Part shown: piece after piece, positions 11,065-21,690 of the stretch
How positions within the stretch are numbered: the stretch's first letter is position 1
Layout of the letters: each line of letters opens with the position of its first letter
Assembly: GCA_014529385.2 (NCBI GenBank)
Contig: CM043944.1
Span: 52,635,268-52,699,267 of the forward strand
Reading direction: 5' to 3'
Source of the DNA: Adiantum capillus-veneris
Taxonomy: Eukaryota > Streptophyta > Polypodiopsida > Polypodiales > Pteridaceae
DNA: 64,000 nucleotides
The notes under the pieces: model-generated
The model's database searches: none
Told to the model about the DNA's origin: nothing
What the model saw: only the letters and a program-made list of their open reading frames with translations
Program-made: the position numbers and the translations under genes

Positions 11065-11850
11065 ATGAGTCATATAATCAAGAGGCCTGCAACATCCAAA
11101 AATCGCACCGCGTTCTCTTTGGATTTTTATTTACAACAGCCTCGACCATCTCTGAGCGAGGTATTTTCCAATGCTCAAGTGCACACTCTAGGTCTCACAG
11201 CATTGGCTGATGCCAATCTACCTAACACTGTTCCTGTGGAGATGATACATCAAATGTTAAAGGATTTTCCCAAAGTAAGGGGCCACAAGTTGACAGCTGA
11301 GAGGCTTGGCCATGCCATGGGAATGACTAGCTTTCCATCTGTGAAGCCGGCTACATGCACTTTTTCTAAGCTGTCCAAGGATGCCACAATTCAAGCATGT
11401 CAAGAAGTGCTCAGTTCGGATCACCCAAACTATGAAAGGAACAAACGGATTCTGGCAATCTTCAGGTATTACTTTCTCGCTAGAGAAGCCAAAGAAGATA
11501 AAGAAAAAAGTGATCTTCCCACTATCTTCTCCCACTGCGACGGCCTCTACTATTTAATCCACACCATACCCTGTGGATTCCACCAGATTCTCTTCACCTC
11601 ATTGCAGTCTAGGGCTAAAAGATTTCGGGCCCAAGTGCAATCTGTGCAGTTAAGCTTCAAATGTTTTGCAGCACCTCTTTTGGCATGGGTCATAAATATT
11701 GAAGATCCACAGGAACCCTCGAAAGGGAAAAGAAAATCTGTAAGCATTCAGGCTGACCCTTCGGTTACCAAGAGAAAGAAGATAAAGGCAAAAGTGGCAA
11801 AGGATACAGTGCAGTCTTTACTCTCCTTGCCAGTTTCCGAGAGCCAGTAG
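11065..11850 (+). CDS. ORF3b of element A: 261-aa protein of unknown function
   Basis: The frame starts with ATG 6 nt after the TAG of ORF3a, in the same phase. The protein looks globular (FSLDFYLQQPRPSLSEVF near the start, IFRYYFLAREAKEDKEKSD mid-way) and ends in a basic tail with KRKKIKAK. No signal peptide or membrane segment is evident, so an envelope role is unsupported. It might belong with the transposase-like plant-mobile domains found 3' of pol in Athila/Tat elements; that is a guess from position and size. It ends in TAG at 11848-11850. Confidence 0.6.
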   Translation: MSHIIKRPATSKNRTAFSLDFYLQQPRPSLSEVFSNAQVHTLGLTALADANLPNTVPVEMIHQMLKDFPKVRGHKLTAERLGHAMGMTSFPSVKPATCTFSKLSKDATIQACQEVLSSDHPNYERNKRILAIFRYYFLAREAKEDKEKSDLPTIFSHCDGLYYLIHTIPCGFHQILFTSLQSRAKRFRAQVQSVQLSFKCFAAPLLAWVINIEDPQEPSKGKRKSVSIQADPSVTKRKKIKAKVAKDTVQSLLSLPVSESQ

Positions 11851-11856
11851 ACTAGG

Positions 11857-12792
11857 GTGACGCGTCTTCCTAGTCACACTCCATCTACTTATACCCCTAG
11901 TTCTACTGTGCCAGCAGCACCAGTGTCTACAGCACGCGCACCAGTCTCTACTTCCGCCCCTCCTCAGAGCAGGGTGGCCGTTGCGACCTTACAGGATCCT
12001 CTCCCTTCTTCTCCCATCTTCACTCATACTCCAGTTAACATATCTCACTCTCCTTCTACAATAACCATCTCAGAGGTACCTACCATACCAGTTATACCAC
12101 CTCCTAGCTCGCCGGCTGTGCCGCTTACACGTCCTCCAACATCCCATACATCTGAGGGATCTTCTGGGATGCTCGACTCTACTTCTCTGTTTCAACTTTC
12201 TGAGAAGTTACTTCAGGACTCACGGGCTGCTATTGCCACCATAGAACTATGTACAGAGCAGCTAGCTGCCACGCACCAGCGTCACTCCGCCACATATACA
12301 ACTATGGAAGGATCTCTGAGAGTCGCCGAGAGTGCCATCGCAGATAGAGATGCTACGATTTTCGCATTACAACAAGCATTGAAGATTAAGTCAAAGATTA
12401 TCGATGACCTAAGAGCACAGTTATTAGGCTTTCAAGAGACGCTTTTGTATGGTAATAGGTCCACACAGGTTCCTGTGGGATATAGATGGACTAGGCCAGG
12501 GACACAGGTCCAGACTCAGGTACAGACTCCTGCAGGGTATGGATATGCAGGAGCATCAGCAGGTCCCTCTCAGCAATTCGTGGGATTGTATACGCAATCC
12601 CCAGTCCAGTACTATACTTCACCGGGGCCTCAAGGTCAGATACCACAGAGCGTTCCTTGCTGTGACGGTGTTGCTGGTGTACACCGCCATGGTTGTGTCA
12701 CTAGGCGTCCTGAGTACAGTTCAGGGCAGGTGCTTTCATCCGTTGTGGAGCAGGTGGCTGCTCCACAGGGAGCTAGTTTGTTCAGAACATAG
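11857..12792 (+). pseudogene. ORF3c of element A: Pro/Ser/Thr-rich plus coiled coil
   Basis: It continues the phase of ORF3b beyond the TAG and has no ATG near its beginning (the open frame can be counted from a GTG), so it is more likely the C-terminal part of one protein than an independent gene. Order: about 100 residues rich in Pro, Ser and Thr; an alpha-helical, coiled-coil-prone stretch of about 90 residues (LFQLSEKLLQDSRAAIATIE onward); then a Gln/Pro/Tyr/Gly-rich tail. It stops at 12790-12792, about 200 bp before the 3' LTR. No homolog recognised. Confidence 0.55.
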
Positions 12793-12993
12793 TCCAGCAG
12801 CCGCAGCGTTACACGATCGATTTGATGGCTCCACCGGATGTCGAGACTTTTGGTGCGGCAGTGGCGACGACACTTTCTCTTGGATGACAGGACCGCACTA
12901 CTTGCTACTCCTTTCATTGTACATATGGTTACTTTTTGCAGCTTTTCAGGGTTTGGTTCACCGAGACGGTGACCAGTCTTGTGGCGGGCAACC
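12793..12993 (+). other. 3' non-coding end of element A
   Basis: It ends with a block (GACGGTGACC, then CTTGTGGCGGGCAACC) that also adjoins the LTRs of B, C and the 49257 copy. In this position a polypurine tract is expected; the only candidate is the short GTGGCGGGCAA, which is not a classical one. Confidence 0.6.
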
Positions 12994-13552
12994 TGTAGCA
13001 GGGCTACACTATCACAGTGACAGGACAGACAGACAGTTGGACAATTAGTTACAGTTGGTCTGGTTCACACTGGACAGACCCTTTGGGCTGGGGAGTGACA
13101 CGTGGCAAGGTACTGACGGTGGTCTTGTGGACATCGTGGCCAGGTCACCACCACCACTCAGTTTGGAGATAAGACTTAGCTGAGTGGACATTTATGAGCC
13201 GTTGGTGTCTCTTTATGGTTGTACATATGAGTAGTCGTTTTGGGCCGGTTGCATCGTCTTGTACGTAGTCGTCTAGAGTGAGTCTATGCACAGAGCACTT
13301 CTTCACCATCCCTGCACATCTGAGCCTCGACACCCCCATTGTACATGTGAGTCTTGGGTTGGAGCTGAGTGTGCTCCCACGCCAGAGTCTGTATCATTCT
13401 TTGAGATAGTCGAGTGATATGTTCTGGTCTGCTGTTGTGTCTTCGTGAGCTCTGTTGATGTGCGTGAGTTCAGTTTGTTTGAGTGAGATTGTCACGCACA
13501 TTGCACTGAGGGCCACCCACTGTAGAGAGCACGACACATTATCCGCGCTACA
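12994..13552 (+). repeat. 3' LTR of element A
   Basis: 559 bp from TGTAGCAGGG to CCGCGCTACA, so the ends form the inverted repeat TGTAGC/GCTACA. It is the reverse complement of the LTRs of B and C as written on the + strand. Its partner LTR and the target-site duplication are outside the window. Confidence 0.9.
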
Positions 13553-13669
13553 AGTGTAATTCATTTTTTGTAAAATCCGCCTCCATGGCCAAAGCATCTT
13601 GCGGCAAGACCATCGAATGCATTGTAGATAACAAAAGATGGCGTGCATGAATAACGTCAGCAGATGCCG

Positions 13670-13709
<40 letters not shown>

Positions 13710-14880
13710 GGGGGGGTGTGTGCGCGGCAAAAACAGTCCTAAAATGGGACACCATGGCATCCGCAAGCCCACACTTTGAGGTTGTCCAGGCTCCTGGTTA
13801 AAACATAACCTGCTTAATAGTTTGAGAAGCCCTTGAATGATGCAAGTGCTTAAAAAATTGTTTTGAGGCACATCCCTTGTCCACAAACGCTCGATGTCGA
13901 GTACGAGTTCGCCATTTATCTAATTTTCGCTTGTCATTATGCTGCAGACACACCTGGGCTTGACAAAGGATTGTGGATTCACTTTCTAATAAAAAACGTG
14001 TCAGCGAAGAGTTGGAGCAGTTGATGCACATGCTTGGCATCCTCAACATCACCACGTAATTGAAACCTGTATTGCTTGCCATAGTCCTGAATTACACTCT
14101 GCACACGCATAACGAAGCGAACCTAGACAACATGAGGATCAAGATACATTTGGCAACCAAAGGGGGAATAACATCATAGATCATCTCACGAAATGCTTCG
14201 TGCGAAAGATATGCATTGTTGATGTGCAATAGACGTTTCTTAGAAAGAGGTTGATCATAATGTAGTTGTCCAAAGCGCAGTAACATCACAACGGGAGCAT
14301 GATCAGATAAAAGCAAAGAATGGTCTATGTTCATTTCGCATACAAACTTGCACGATATGCAGAAAACGCATTATGTTGAAATGTATACCTTGAAACATTA
14401 GGATGCAAGAGGGTCCATAAGTCCAACATTTGTGTACATGCAACGAGGTCTGTCCAGGCCTGCAACTCTATGCTTAGCATGTGTGAATGTCCTGTGGTAT
14501 TTTCAGATAAAGCCGGCGCATTGTTAAAATCACCACAAAGCAGCGCATTGGAAAGCCATGGATAAGAAGATAACTTTCGCCACAAAACAGCTCATTGTCT
14601 CGAAGTCGTATACGCATAAACACCACCAGATTCATAGATCTGGCCATTGATCGTGCATTGGACTTCAATCCAACGACCCGCCGGATCATTATGGGCAAGA
14701 ACTGGCTGCAACTCATGCCTAACCATAATCAGAACACCCGAAAATCCCAACAAACCAGCATAAGCTATCCAATATCCCGCAAAATACGAGCATTGTCCAA
14801 CATATTTGTGCTGATTATGTTCTTGCAAAACCACAATGTCTGCCTTACATGTATGTACATAGTGCCAAGTTAATATCCAC
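13553..14880 (-). pseudogene. Decayed L1-type LINE (endonuclease to start of RT)
   Basis: On the - strand, overlapping frames give parts of an APE-type endonuclease: LQEHNQHKYVG near 14830, CGDFNN near 14535, SDHAPVVML near 14300. Linker sequence before RT follows (FVDKGCASKQFFKH near 13865), then ALAMEADFTKNEL near 13570. Many frameshifts and stops show it is old. The LTR of element A starts exactly where this frame breaks (13552), so A probably inserted into this LINE. A poly-G run (13672-13708) disrupts it. Confidence 0.8.
13672..13716. repeat. Poly-G tract
   Basis: 37 consecutive G, one A, then 7 G, inside the decayed LINE. Such a run is rare and prone to assembly or slippage error, so its exact length is uncertain. 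Confidence 0.8.
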
Positions 14881-15056
14881 TTATCAGGGTTTCATAACCC
14901 TCAATTGCGACACAACTGCATGCTCTAAGGATTTGGCAATCTTTCAAGATAGTATTAGAATATTGTGGTTGAGTCGCAGGTTGCTGATGTTGATGTGCTT
15001 ATGGGCACGCCACTTAGCTCCTTCCTTACTTTGCCTTTGTACATATCTCTTGAATG

Positions 15057-15240
15057 CATAGTTGTGTGAAATTCATTTCATATAATGTCTAGTGGGCTAC
15101 AATCTCCCCCTGCTAGAGAGGGCTACATTAGCATGTGGGGAGATTCTCCCAATGAAAAAACAAGATATGTACAATGAGGCTAAATCAGGAGATGGGAGGA
15201 GGAAATAGCCACACTGGTGGACGCACTGCTATCTAGGCAC
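15057..15240 (-). mobile_element. 3' end of an L1-type LINE
   Basis: The reverse complement matches the 3' untranslated end at about 47200-47350: TTGTACATAT, CATTGGGAGA, then GATGTAGCCCTCT in the same order in both. It reads toward 15057. I cannot follow its coding part upstream. Confidence 0.6.
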
Positions 15241-17419
15241 GCTGGTGTAGCCAAAGTGGGTCGATGCTAGGAAGGTGAGCTATGGTGATCTACAGGTGCA
15301 AGCCAAGATGCTAAAGTGAATCTGAGGGTTGATTGATTGAGTATGGTTGTAGGTGTGTATGCATTATGTGGTTGTTTAGGCCTAGAAGGCTCTATATGGG
15401 GCTAAACAAGTTGATTGATTGAACTGTCTCAAGTGCTGGAATTGTGTAGCAGAATGTGGTCCTTAGGGTTCTCTCCAAACTGGACCTGACGGTTCCTCAA
15501 ACGGAGCTACGGTGTGCAAGATATTGCAATATGAAGGTAGAGGGGGTTTGTAGATCCCCGCCGGGATGGACAGGTGCAGATGGATGGTCAGAGCAGAGGT
15601 GAGTGGATAGGTTTGAAGTGCTCAGTTTACGGTGCATGCCGATCTTTTCAGATTGTCAATAAAAGTCCAAACGGCCAAGTTATAAGGTGTCAAAGTTTTA
15701 CTCTGCCTCCTTTTGGTAGCATCGGTATTCGTGGGCTCGCCAAGGTTCTCAAGGTTAGTATGCAGCATGTGGGATCAATAGGAAGTGAGAGCTTGTCAAT
15801 TGGGATCTCGGGCGGCAAGATATGGTAGGTTGAAGTCGGGTTGATTACAATAGGGGCGGTGAGTCGGATGATTTTTTGCCAAGTTGGGGCCCGCCGTTCG
15901 AGGCCACGGAGAAGTCGGCATGTGAAGTACGTGTGCCGAGTCAAAGTCCGGGATAACGAGCTTTCAATAGAGCTTTACTGCATGACCATTGGTTTGATGA
16001 GTAGGAAATGGGAGTGCCTTGAAGTTGGTGTAAAAAGTTATTTTCTTGAAGCATAGTAAGGTGGGTTTTGAAACCCACAAGGGGTGCAAAGCACCGGGTG
16101 ATGCCACGTGGTGGCGGGCATGAGCCCACATGTGTTTGGGTAGAAAGGAAATCGAAGCTAGATATATTGGGAGAGGAAGACCCATAAGGCATCCAAGAAA
16201 GAGAGAGAGAGCTCCCTTGAGCTGGGCGTTGTAATGTGGGCGCTGTGTCGGCGTTTTCGGGCGGCGCTGGCTCTTGCGGGCATCCACTGGTGGTTGCTAG
16301 CGGTTTGGAGAGCGCCCGTAAGGGCTTATTCCCACGGGGAAGGTCACGGGCCCCCCGTTTTTTAATTGGCAAGTGGGCTCATGTGCTTGTGCACTAGCAA
16401 TATCGCTAGTGCTGCAAGCTCAAGTGCTAAAAATGTAAGAGGCACCTCTATGAAAGAGGTTTGTTGATGATTTTTTCGGGCTTTTTGATAGGGAACGGGA
16501 GGGTTGCTTGGAAGCCAAGAGAGTGGGTTTTTATGGGCTGTTTTGCAAAGGTGTGGCTGCAGAGCCAAGAAGTGTGAGGGAGGTGTGTCCCTCTTTGTGA
16601 GGAAGCTAGCCATGGTAAGGCCCAGAGAGATTGTACATGGTGTTTTTTTGAATGAGAGTGCAACTATCATTGCCGGTTTGCGGCATCGTCTTCCCCCTTC
16701 CCCCCCTTTCTCTTCTGCTTGTCTCTTGAGTGTGTGCCCCTCGTACCGTCAGTGTGTGTAAGAGACAGAGAAAGAGAGAGAGAGGTGTTGTGTGTAGTGG
16801 AAGCATTGGAGCGGGCCAAATTGGGGTATGTGCGTGTTTGGTCTTGGTGAGCATGTTGGTGGGTTTGTTTGTGTGAAAATGGTGGTTTGCTCTTAGGAAA
16901 TGTGTCGTTTTGAAGGTGATTTTGATAAGAATGGGGTGCTGTGATTACCTCAGGCTATAGAGAGGCATTTTTGGTGTGTTTTCGATGTGTTTCCATTCCC
17001 CTCTTCATCTTTTGGTGCCCCCATTGAGGAGCATTTGATTGCTCCTGATTGAAGGTGAAGACAGGGTTTTGGCGCAGAAGTGTGTCCGAACTGCTTCAAT
17101 TATGTTCTACGTGTCTCACTGCCGTACGGAAAATCTGGAAAGGTCGACACTATCTCATGCTATGCTTTCAAAGAAGCTGCTCCTTTCCCTTTTTTCTTTC
17201 TCGGGCGTGCCTTGCCAAAATGTAAGAGCACCCAATAGTTCTCCTTCAATTTCAAATCACGACAAAGTCGAACTGCTGCCTTTTTCTTAGATTTCTCGAA
17301 ACCCTTCCAGACCAAGTCCCCAATTGATGGTGAGCCTGATGAGCAACCCGAAGTGGAAGAGAGCGAGGAGATACTGGTTCCTGAACATAATTTGGCACAC
17401 AAGGAAAGAAAGATGAAAG
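15241..17419. other. Region without recognised gene
   Basis: I see only short frames, a purine-rich patch near 16200, and a run of GA near 16768-16785. Nothing matches the other elements in the window convincingly. It could hold old repeat debris or part of an unrecognised LINE. Confidence 0.4.
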
Positions 17420-18147
17420 GTAAAGTGATTCGGCGGTTCTTGGTTAAGTCAAGAACTATCTGGCATTAGATGCGAAGTGGATAGAGGAGGACCTAGCAGA
17501 TTCTCCTCAGGTTTTGGAACTTTACCTTGAAGCATTCGGTTTAGCATCGTCTACTTTGATAGAATCGTGAACTCAGCAAGGTTGAATCTGGGTGCAGCGG
17601 GTTTGCACAAGAGAGGAGTCACTCCGCTCTTTTGTCAACAGATTACCGTGATTGAATAAGGTCACTGATGTCCCCTTTGGGTTTCAAGGATATTGATGGG
17701 TTGACAGTATTCTGCTGTACGACTTTATGAAAGTCATACTCTCTAAATTGACTGTGATTGATTTGTACTCTCTCATTTGACTTGTTTGAGTGTAGGAACT
17801 GAAAGACGAAATGACTGAAGCATTTCGGTCTCATAAATCTAAATAGACATGATTGCAATAAGGATTAGTTAATCCGCCTAGTTAATCCGCCATCAGTGAG
17901 GTTTGGGATGGATCTAGATGCGGTTACTAAATACGTTGCTAGCAATCATGGTCTGAGATTTGGAATGGATTTTTGTGTGATTTGTCATGTGATGTCCTGT
18001 GATGTGACTTCGTCTTTGTAGGAGTGCTAGATGTGTCGTGTCTAGTGCGTTGGTACTTAGAGTCAGTGTCTACTGAATTGGTAGATGGCCTCTGTCTGTT
18101 TTGCAGGTATAATCGAGGGCGATTACAATTCTTTCAAGAGGAGGGTA
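17420..18147 (+). pseudogene. 3' internal end of a chromovirus-like gypsy element
   Basis: With one frameshift, 17420-17570 reads as a chromodomain-like tail of an integrase (GKVIRRFLVK, then DAKWIEEDLADSP), the chromatin-targeting part of chromoviruses. From about 17800 to 18147 the sequence parallels the 3' non-coding end of element D (30760-31031), including GTCTAGTGCGT and CGAGGGCGATTACAATTCTT. It ends in a purine tract (AAGAGGAGGGTA) next to the LTR. The rest of the element is missing. The chromodomain call is moderate; the relation to D is clear. Confidence 0.65.
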
Positions 18148-18683
18148 TGCCACAAATTGATGACGTGGCAACACCTTGCGAACAAGCCTTGTTGACGTGG
18201 ACAACACTGTACGGACAATGATGTGGCAGACAGTTCATGCGAACCCTGGAAAACGTGTTGACAGGTTGACTTTATGGACGCCGCTTTTTGCGCTGACAGG
18301 ACTATACGGAACTCCGCTAGATGCGTTGATTGCTTTTTGTTGGCAGATTTTGGCCAAGTTGCTTTTGAAAGCATTGCGTTTGAGTTTAATGCTTTTGGGG
18401 CTTTGCTTTTAGCATCCCTTGTAATCTTTTTCAGTGACCCAAGGAGGCTAACTTCTTAGGGCATCTGGACGTAGAGTCTGAGAGCGAGCACCCGCGGGAA
18501 GTTGTACTTTGCTCAAAGATTAATTTAAAAGAAATACCGAAAGGGGTGCCAGTCTTTGGGGCCAATTTCTCTTGGCACGGAACTACGTCGGGCCGTGTCG
18601 ACTCTCGTAATTTGTGAATTGTTTTAAGGAATTTCTGTTGTGTCGTGACAAAATCTAGACTTGGATTGTCCAAGTTTGTTACA
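18148..18683 (+). repeat. LTR related to those of element D
   Basis: It runs from TGCCACAAATTG to AAGTTTGTTACA, 536 bp. Shared landmarks with D's LTR in the same order include GACGTAGAGTCTGAGAG, AGAAATACCGAAAGGGG and CTTTGGGGCCAAT. It is clearly diverged from both D LTRs, so it is an older or separate subfamily. Confidence 0.8.
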
Positions 18684-18689
18684 CAAGAG

Positions 18690-19633
18690 CCTGTGTCTGA
18701 GCAAGCCCTAATTGCAATGAGGACCTCCAGTCGCGTGAAATTCCTCATCCAGAAAGGAGCTACCGGCTCCATAGGGGTGTGCCACTTTGTAGGTATAGCC
18801 TCTACGATGTTCTTTCACCCCCCTTATGGCTCACAACCCCCCTCTCAATGTCCTGTATCTCCCCAGTAAGTATTGTAAACTGTAGCCAATCCCCAAAGGA
18901 GGCTAGACCCTTAGCCATGGGACCTCATGTGACATGAGGTTTGCTACCAATTATGTGATCTCGTTGTGTGCTGAACATAGGGTTCCAAACGAGTGGATCA
19001 AATGTTCCTCAATGCAGGTGGGCTGGTGCTGCTCAAGGCCACCCGACAACCGCTCTCAAGATTGAAGTAGGCTCACAGCAAAGTGGTCCTCCCATCTCCT
19101 ACTCATGCCAACTCTGCGCATCTCTGTGAAAACCTAGCAAGTGTAAGGGCTCCATGGGCGGCCCGTTTGTGGGAGCCTAGCTCGAATCCGGTGTAGCGAC
19201 AACTCCTTCTAAGGCTCCTCCCTTGGAAGAAGTCCTCTGACCACAAGCTTCCCAAGGAGGGCTCTACTCTGCTGTGCTTGGTGAATGATCCCCAACCCTT
19301 CCCGAGAGCAAGGTAAAGTGATGATGTGCTAGGAGACCTTGGCTCGAGCTGACTGTGTGTCTTGCAATGAGCACAAGAAATTCCTAATCAGTCTCTCCAT
19401 CTGGCTGATGCAAGAACTTGAGAACATCCAACAAGACATGATGTACAACATAGTAGCCAACAACACCTAGTTGGTCACCACAACCTTGTCAGCAAGAGAA
19501 AGCCGTGCCAAACTCCAATGGAGCAGTTTCCTCCTAATGGATAGGGGAGCAATCTGCTGCTCTGGAGACAGATTCAAACCAATCTGACAACCCAAATGGC
19601 GTACTAGTGTCCTTGGAGGAATCCACCTAAAGC
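18690..19633 (-). pseudogene. LINE H, segment 3 (C-terminal RT region and 3' part)
   Basis: The - strand reads RWIPPRTLVRHLGCQIG, LSPEQQIAPLSIRRKLLHW, LADKVVV, and later LLGKLVVRGLLPREEP: typical sequence after the RT palm of L1-type LINEs. Joining this to 25570-26857 across the CCTCT duplication of element C continues the same reading frame (PGEG then FRWIPP). It is interrupted by stops and lacks a clear 3' end. Confidence 0.8.
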
Positions 19634-19638
19634 CCTCT

Positions 19639-20226
19639 TGTAGCGCGGATAATGTGTCGTGCTCTCTACAGTGTGGGTGCCCCTCAGTGCAATGTGCGTG
19701 ACAATCTCACTCAACAGATGGAAACTCACTCAAACAGAATGAAACACAGAAACAATGGATAACACAGAACAACAGAGACACAACAGTGGACCAGAACATG
19801 TGGACTCGACTATCTCAAAGAACCATGTACAGACTCTGGTGTGGCAGCACACTCAGCTCCAGCCCAAGACTCACAGGTACAAATGGGGGTGTCGAGGCTG
19901 AGATGTGCAGGGATGGTGAAGCAGTGCTCTGTGCAAGACTCGCTGCTCTCGACGACGATGCTGGACCACAGGTGAAGCCGATGATGATAATGACCCAACG
20001 GCTCATAAATGTCAGCCACCTAAGCCAATCTCCAGAGTGAGTGGTGGTGGTGACCTGGCCACAATTTCCACTAGACCACCGTCCGTATCCTACCACGTGT
20101 CACTGCCCAGCCCAGCCCAGCCCAGCCCAGCCCACAGAGTCCGTCCAGAGTCCGACTAGTGTGAACCAGGCCAGACGAACCGTACTAACTGAGTGTCCTG
20201 TGAAAGTGACACTGTAGCCTGCTACA
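19639..20226 (-). repeat. 3' LTR of element C
   Basis: 588 bp. It is longer than its partner mainly by an expanded CCCAG repeat near 20106-20132. Apart from that and scattered substitutions the two LTRs match closely, implying a fairly recent insertion. Confidence 0.93.
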
Positions 20227-21127
20227 GATTGCCGGCCACAAGACCGCTCACCGTCTCGGTGAGAGGAAATATTGAAAAACTAGGAGATACTGAAAAAATG
20301 TGAAATAAAACCAATCGGTACTGCATGTACATCTTTCTTGAAGCAGGTGCTTGGCCCACCCATGGAAGAAATGATTGCAGCTGGCAAGAGAATTCAACTT
20401 TGGAGGAGGAGGTTTCTTTACTCGATCACAACACAGGATGGCGGATTCTTATGCAGAGATGATGACAAAGAATTTAAGGAAGTTCCAAGTAGAGTGTGAA
20501 GAGCTGCAGCAAACTCTTGGCACTTCTCAAGCTGAAAACCAATGAAGTGTAGTCGCTCTAAAGGAGGCATATGAGAGGTTCTTGAAGGAGTTGCAGAGGC
20601 CAGTCGTAGTTGTTGAGGAAGAGCATGTAGGGTTCACGAAGCAGATTGAAATGCAGACTTCTTGACACGAAGCAGAATGAAACACAGACTCCTTGACGAG
20701 AATTTTTGGGTTGCAAAGGGAGCTTGAGGCTACTGAAGATGATCCCGTTTCTTGTTTCTAATACCTACTCTGTGGGTTCTGAAGATAGAAGAATCAAGTT
20801 CAGCGCCTCGGGAGATTCAATTAAATGTAAAACTTCTGGCTGATCCATCTCCAGTAACATGCCGATAACTTTTCCTGCGTGATCCTATTCTAAATGATCT
20901 ACAATTGGATACAGCTTCTCGCCCAACATCAATCTCTGTTGTTGAGGAGGAGCTGATGCTAAGGCTGATGCCAAAGCTGCAATCGGCATAAAGCTTGTAT
21001 CAAATGTGCTTGAAGAGATACTTCCTAGCCATTCCTAGACGTCTGAGAGTAGCGTAGTGGCCGGTTCCACCACGAGAAATCATCTGCTGAGGCAGAAGCG
21101 GTTGCTGCTGAGGCTGGGTTTATTAGA
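20227..21127 (-). other. Cargo segment of element C, with a coiled-coil-like frame on the + strand
   Basis: After about 130 bases shared with B next to the LTR (to about 20360), C carries sequence not found in B or A. On the + strand, antisense to the element, 20438-20665 reads as a protein-like frame (MADSYAEMMTKNLRKF onward, rich in Glu, Gln and Leu), broken by one TGA at 20543-20545 and closing with TGA. More Leu/Lys/Glu-rich short frames follow up to 21000. It looks like captured host coding sequence; no gene is identified. Confidence 0.5.
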
Positions 21128-21690
21128 TAGGGCAGGGGTGGGCAGGGGCGAGGGGCTAGGGACTAGGGACTAGAGGCTAGGGGCGAGGGGCAAGGGGCTA
21201 GAGGCTAGGGACTAGGGGCTAGGGACGAGGGACTAGGGGCGAGGGGCTAGGGACTAGGGACTAGAGGCGAGGGACCAGGGACCAAGGACTAGGGGCTAGG
21301 GGCGAGGGGCTAGGGGCTAGGGGCTAGAGGCTAGGGGCTAGGGACTAGGGACTAGCGGCTAGGGGCTAGGGACGAGGGGCTAGGGACTAGGGGCTAGGGG
21401 CTAGGGACTAGAGGCTAGGGGCTAGGGACTAGGGACCAGGGACTAGGGGCTAGGGGCTAGGGGCAAGGGACTAGGGGCTAGGGGTGAGGGGCGAGGGGGA
21501 AAGGGGGGCGAGGGGAGGGTAGGGGCGAGGGCGAGGGGGAGAGGGGGAGGGTAGGGCGAGGGGAGGTTGAGGGATTAGCTCGAGGGTGAGGGTAGGGGCG
21601 AGGGCGAGGGGGAGAGGGGGAGGGTAGGGCGAGGGGAGGGGGAGGGATTAGCTCGAGGGTGAGGGGGAGATGGGAAGGGTAGGGTGATGG
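21128..21690 (-). repeat. G-rich minisatellite of element C
   Basis: Two blocks on the + strand: 21128-21480 is built on GGGACTAGGGGCTAGG, and 21480-21690 on GGGTAGGGCGAGGGG. The second block matches the arrays in A and B. In element sense it encodes a Pro-rich tail after the gag-protease hydrophobic segment. Confidence 0.85.

Larger units (their letters stand above)
1..13552 (+). mobile_element. Ty3/gypsy LTR retrotransposon A (5' end outside window, carries nested element B)
   Basis: In + orientation the window shows, in order, gag-protease (1-2340), RNase H-integrase (7854-9440), a C-rich minisatellite (10006-10640), an extra three-part reading frame (10783-12792) and a 3' LTR (12994-13552). 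Element B (2341-7853) interrupts it on the opposite strand. The 5' LTR, primer-binding site and first gag codons lie before position 1. The reverse-transcriptase core is missing at the B junction, so this copy cannot move by itself. Gag and LTR sequences match elements B and C, so A looks like the pol-bearing member of that family. The order gag-pro, pol, extra 3' ORF resembles Tat/Athila-like plant gypsy elements; that placement is inferred from order only. A lies inside an older LINE, which continues from 13553. Confidence 0.85.

Noticed and set aside
11065-11850. Envelope gene in element A
   Set aside because: No signal peptide, membrane segment or fusion-peptide-like stretch is visible; position alone is not evidence.
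3546-21690. CRISPR-like arrays in the G-rich repeats
   Set aside because: Units are short, contiguous and degenerate with no unique spacers, and the DNA is eukaryotic.
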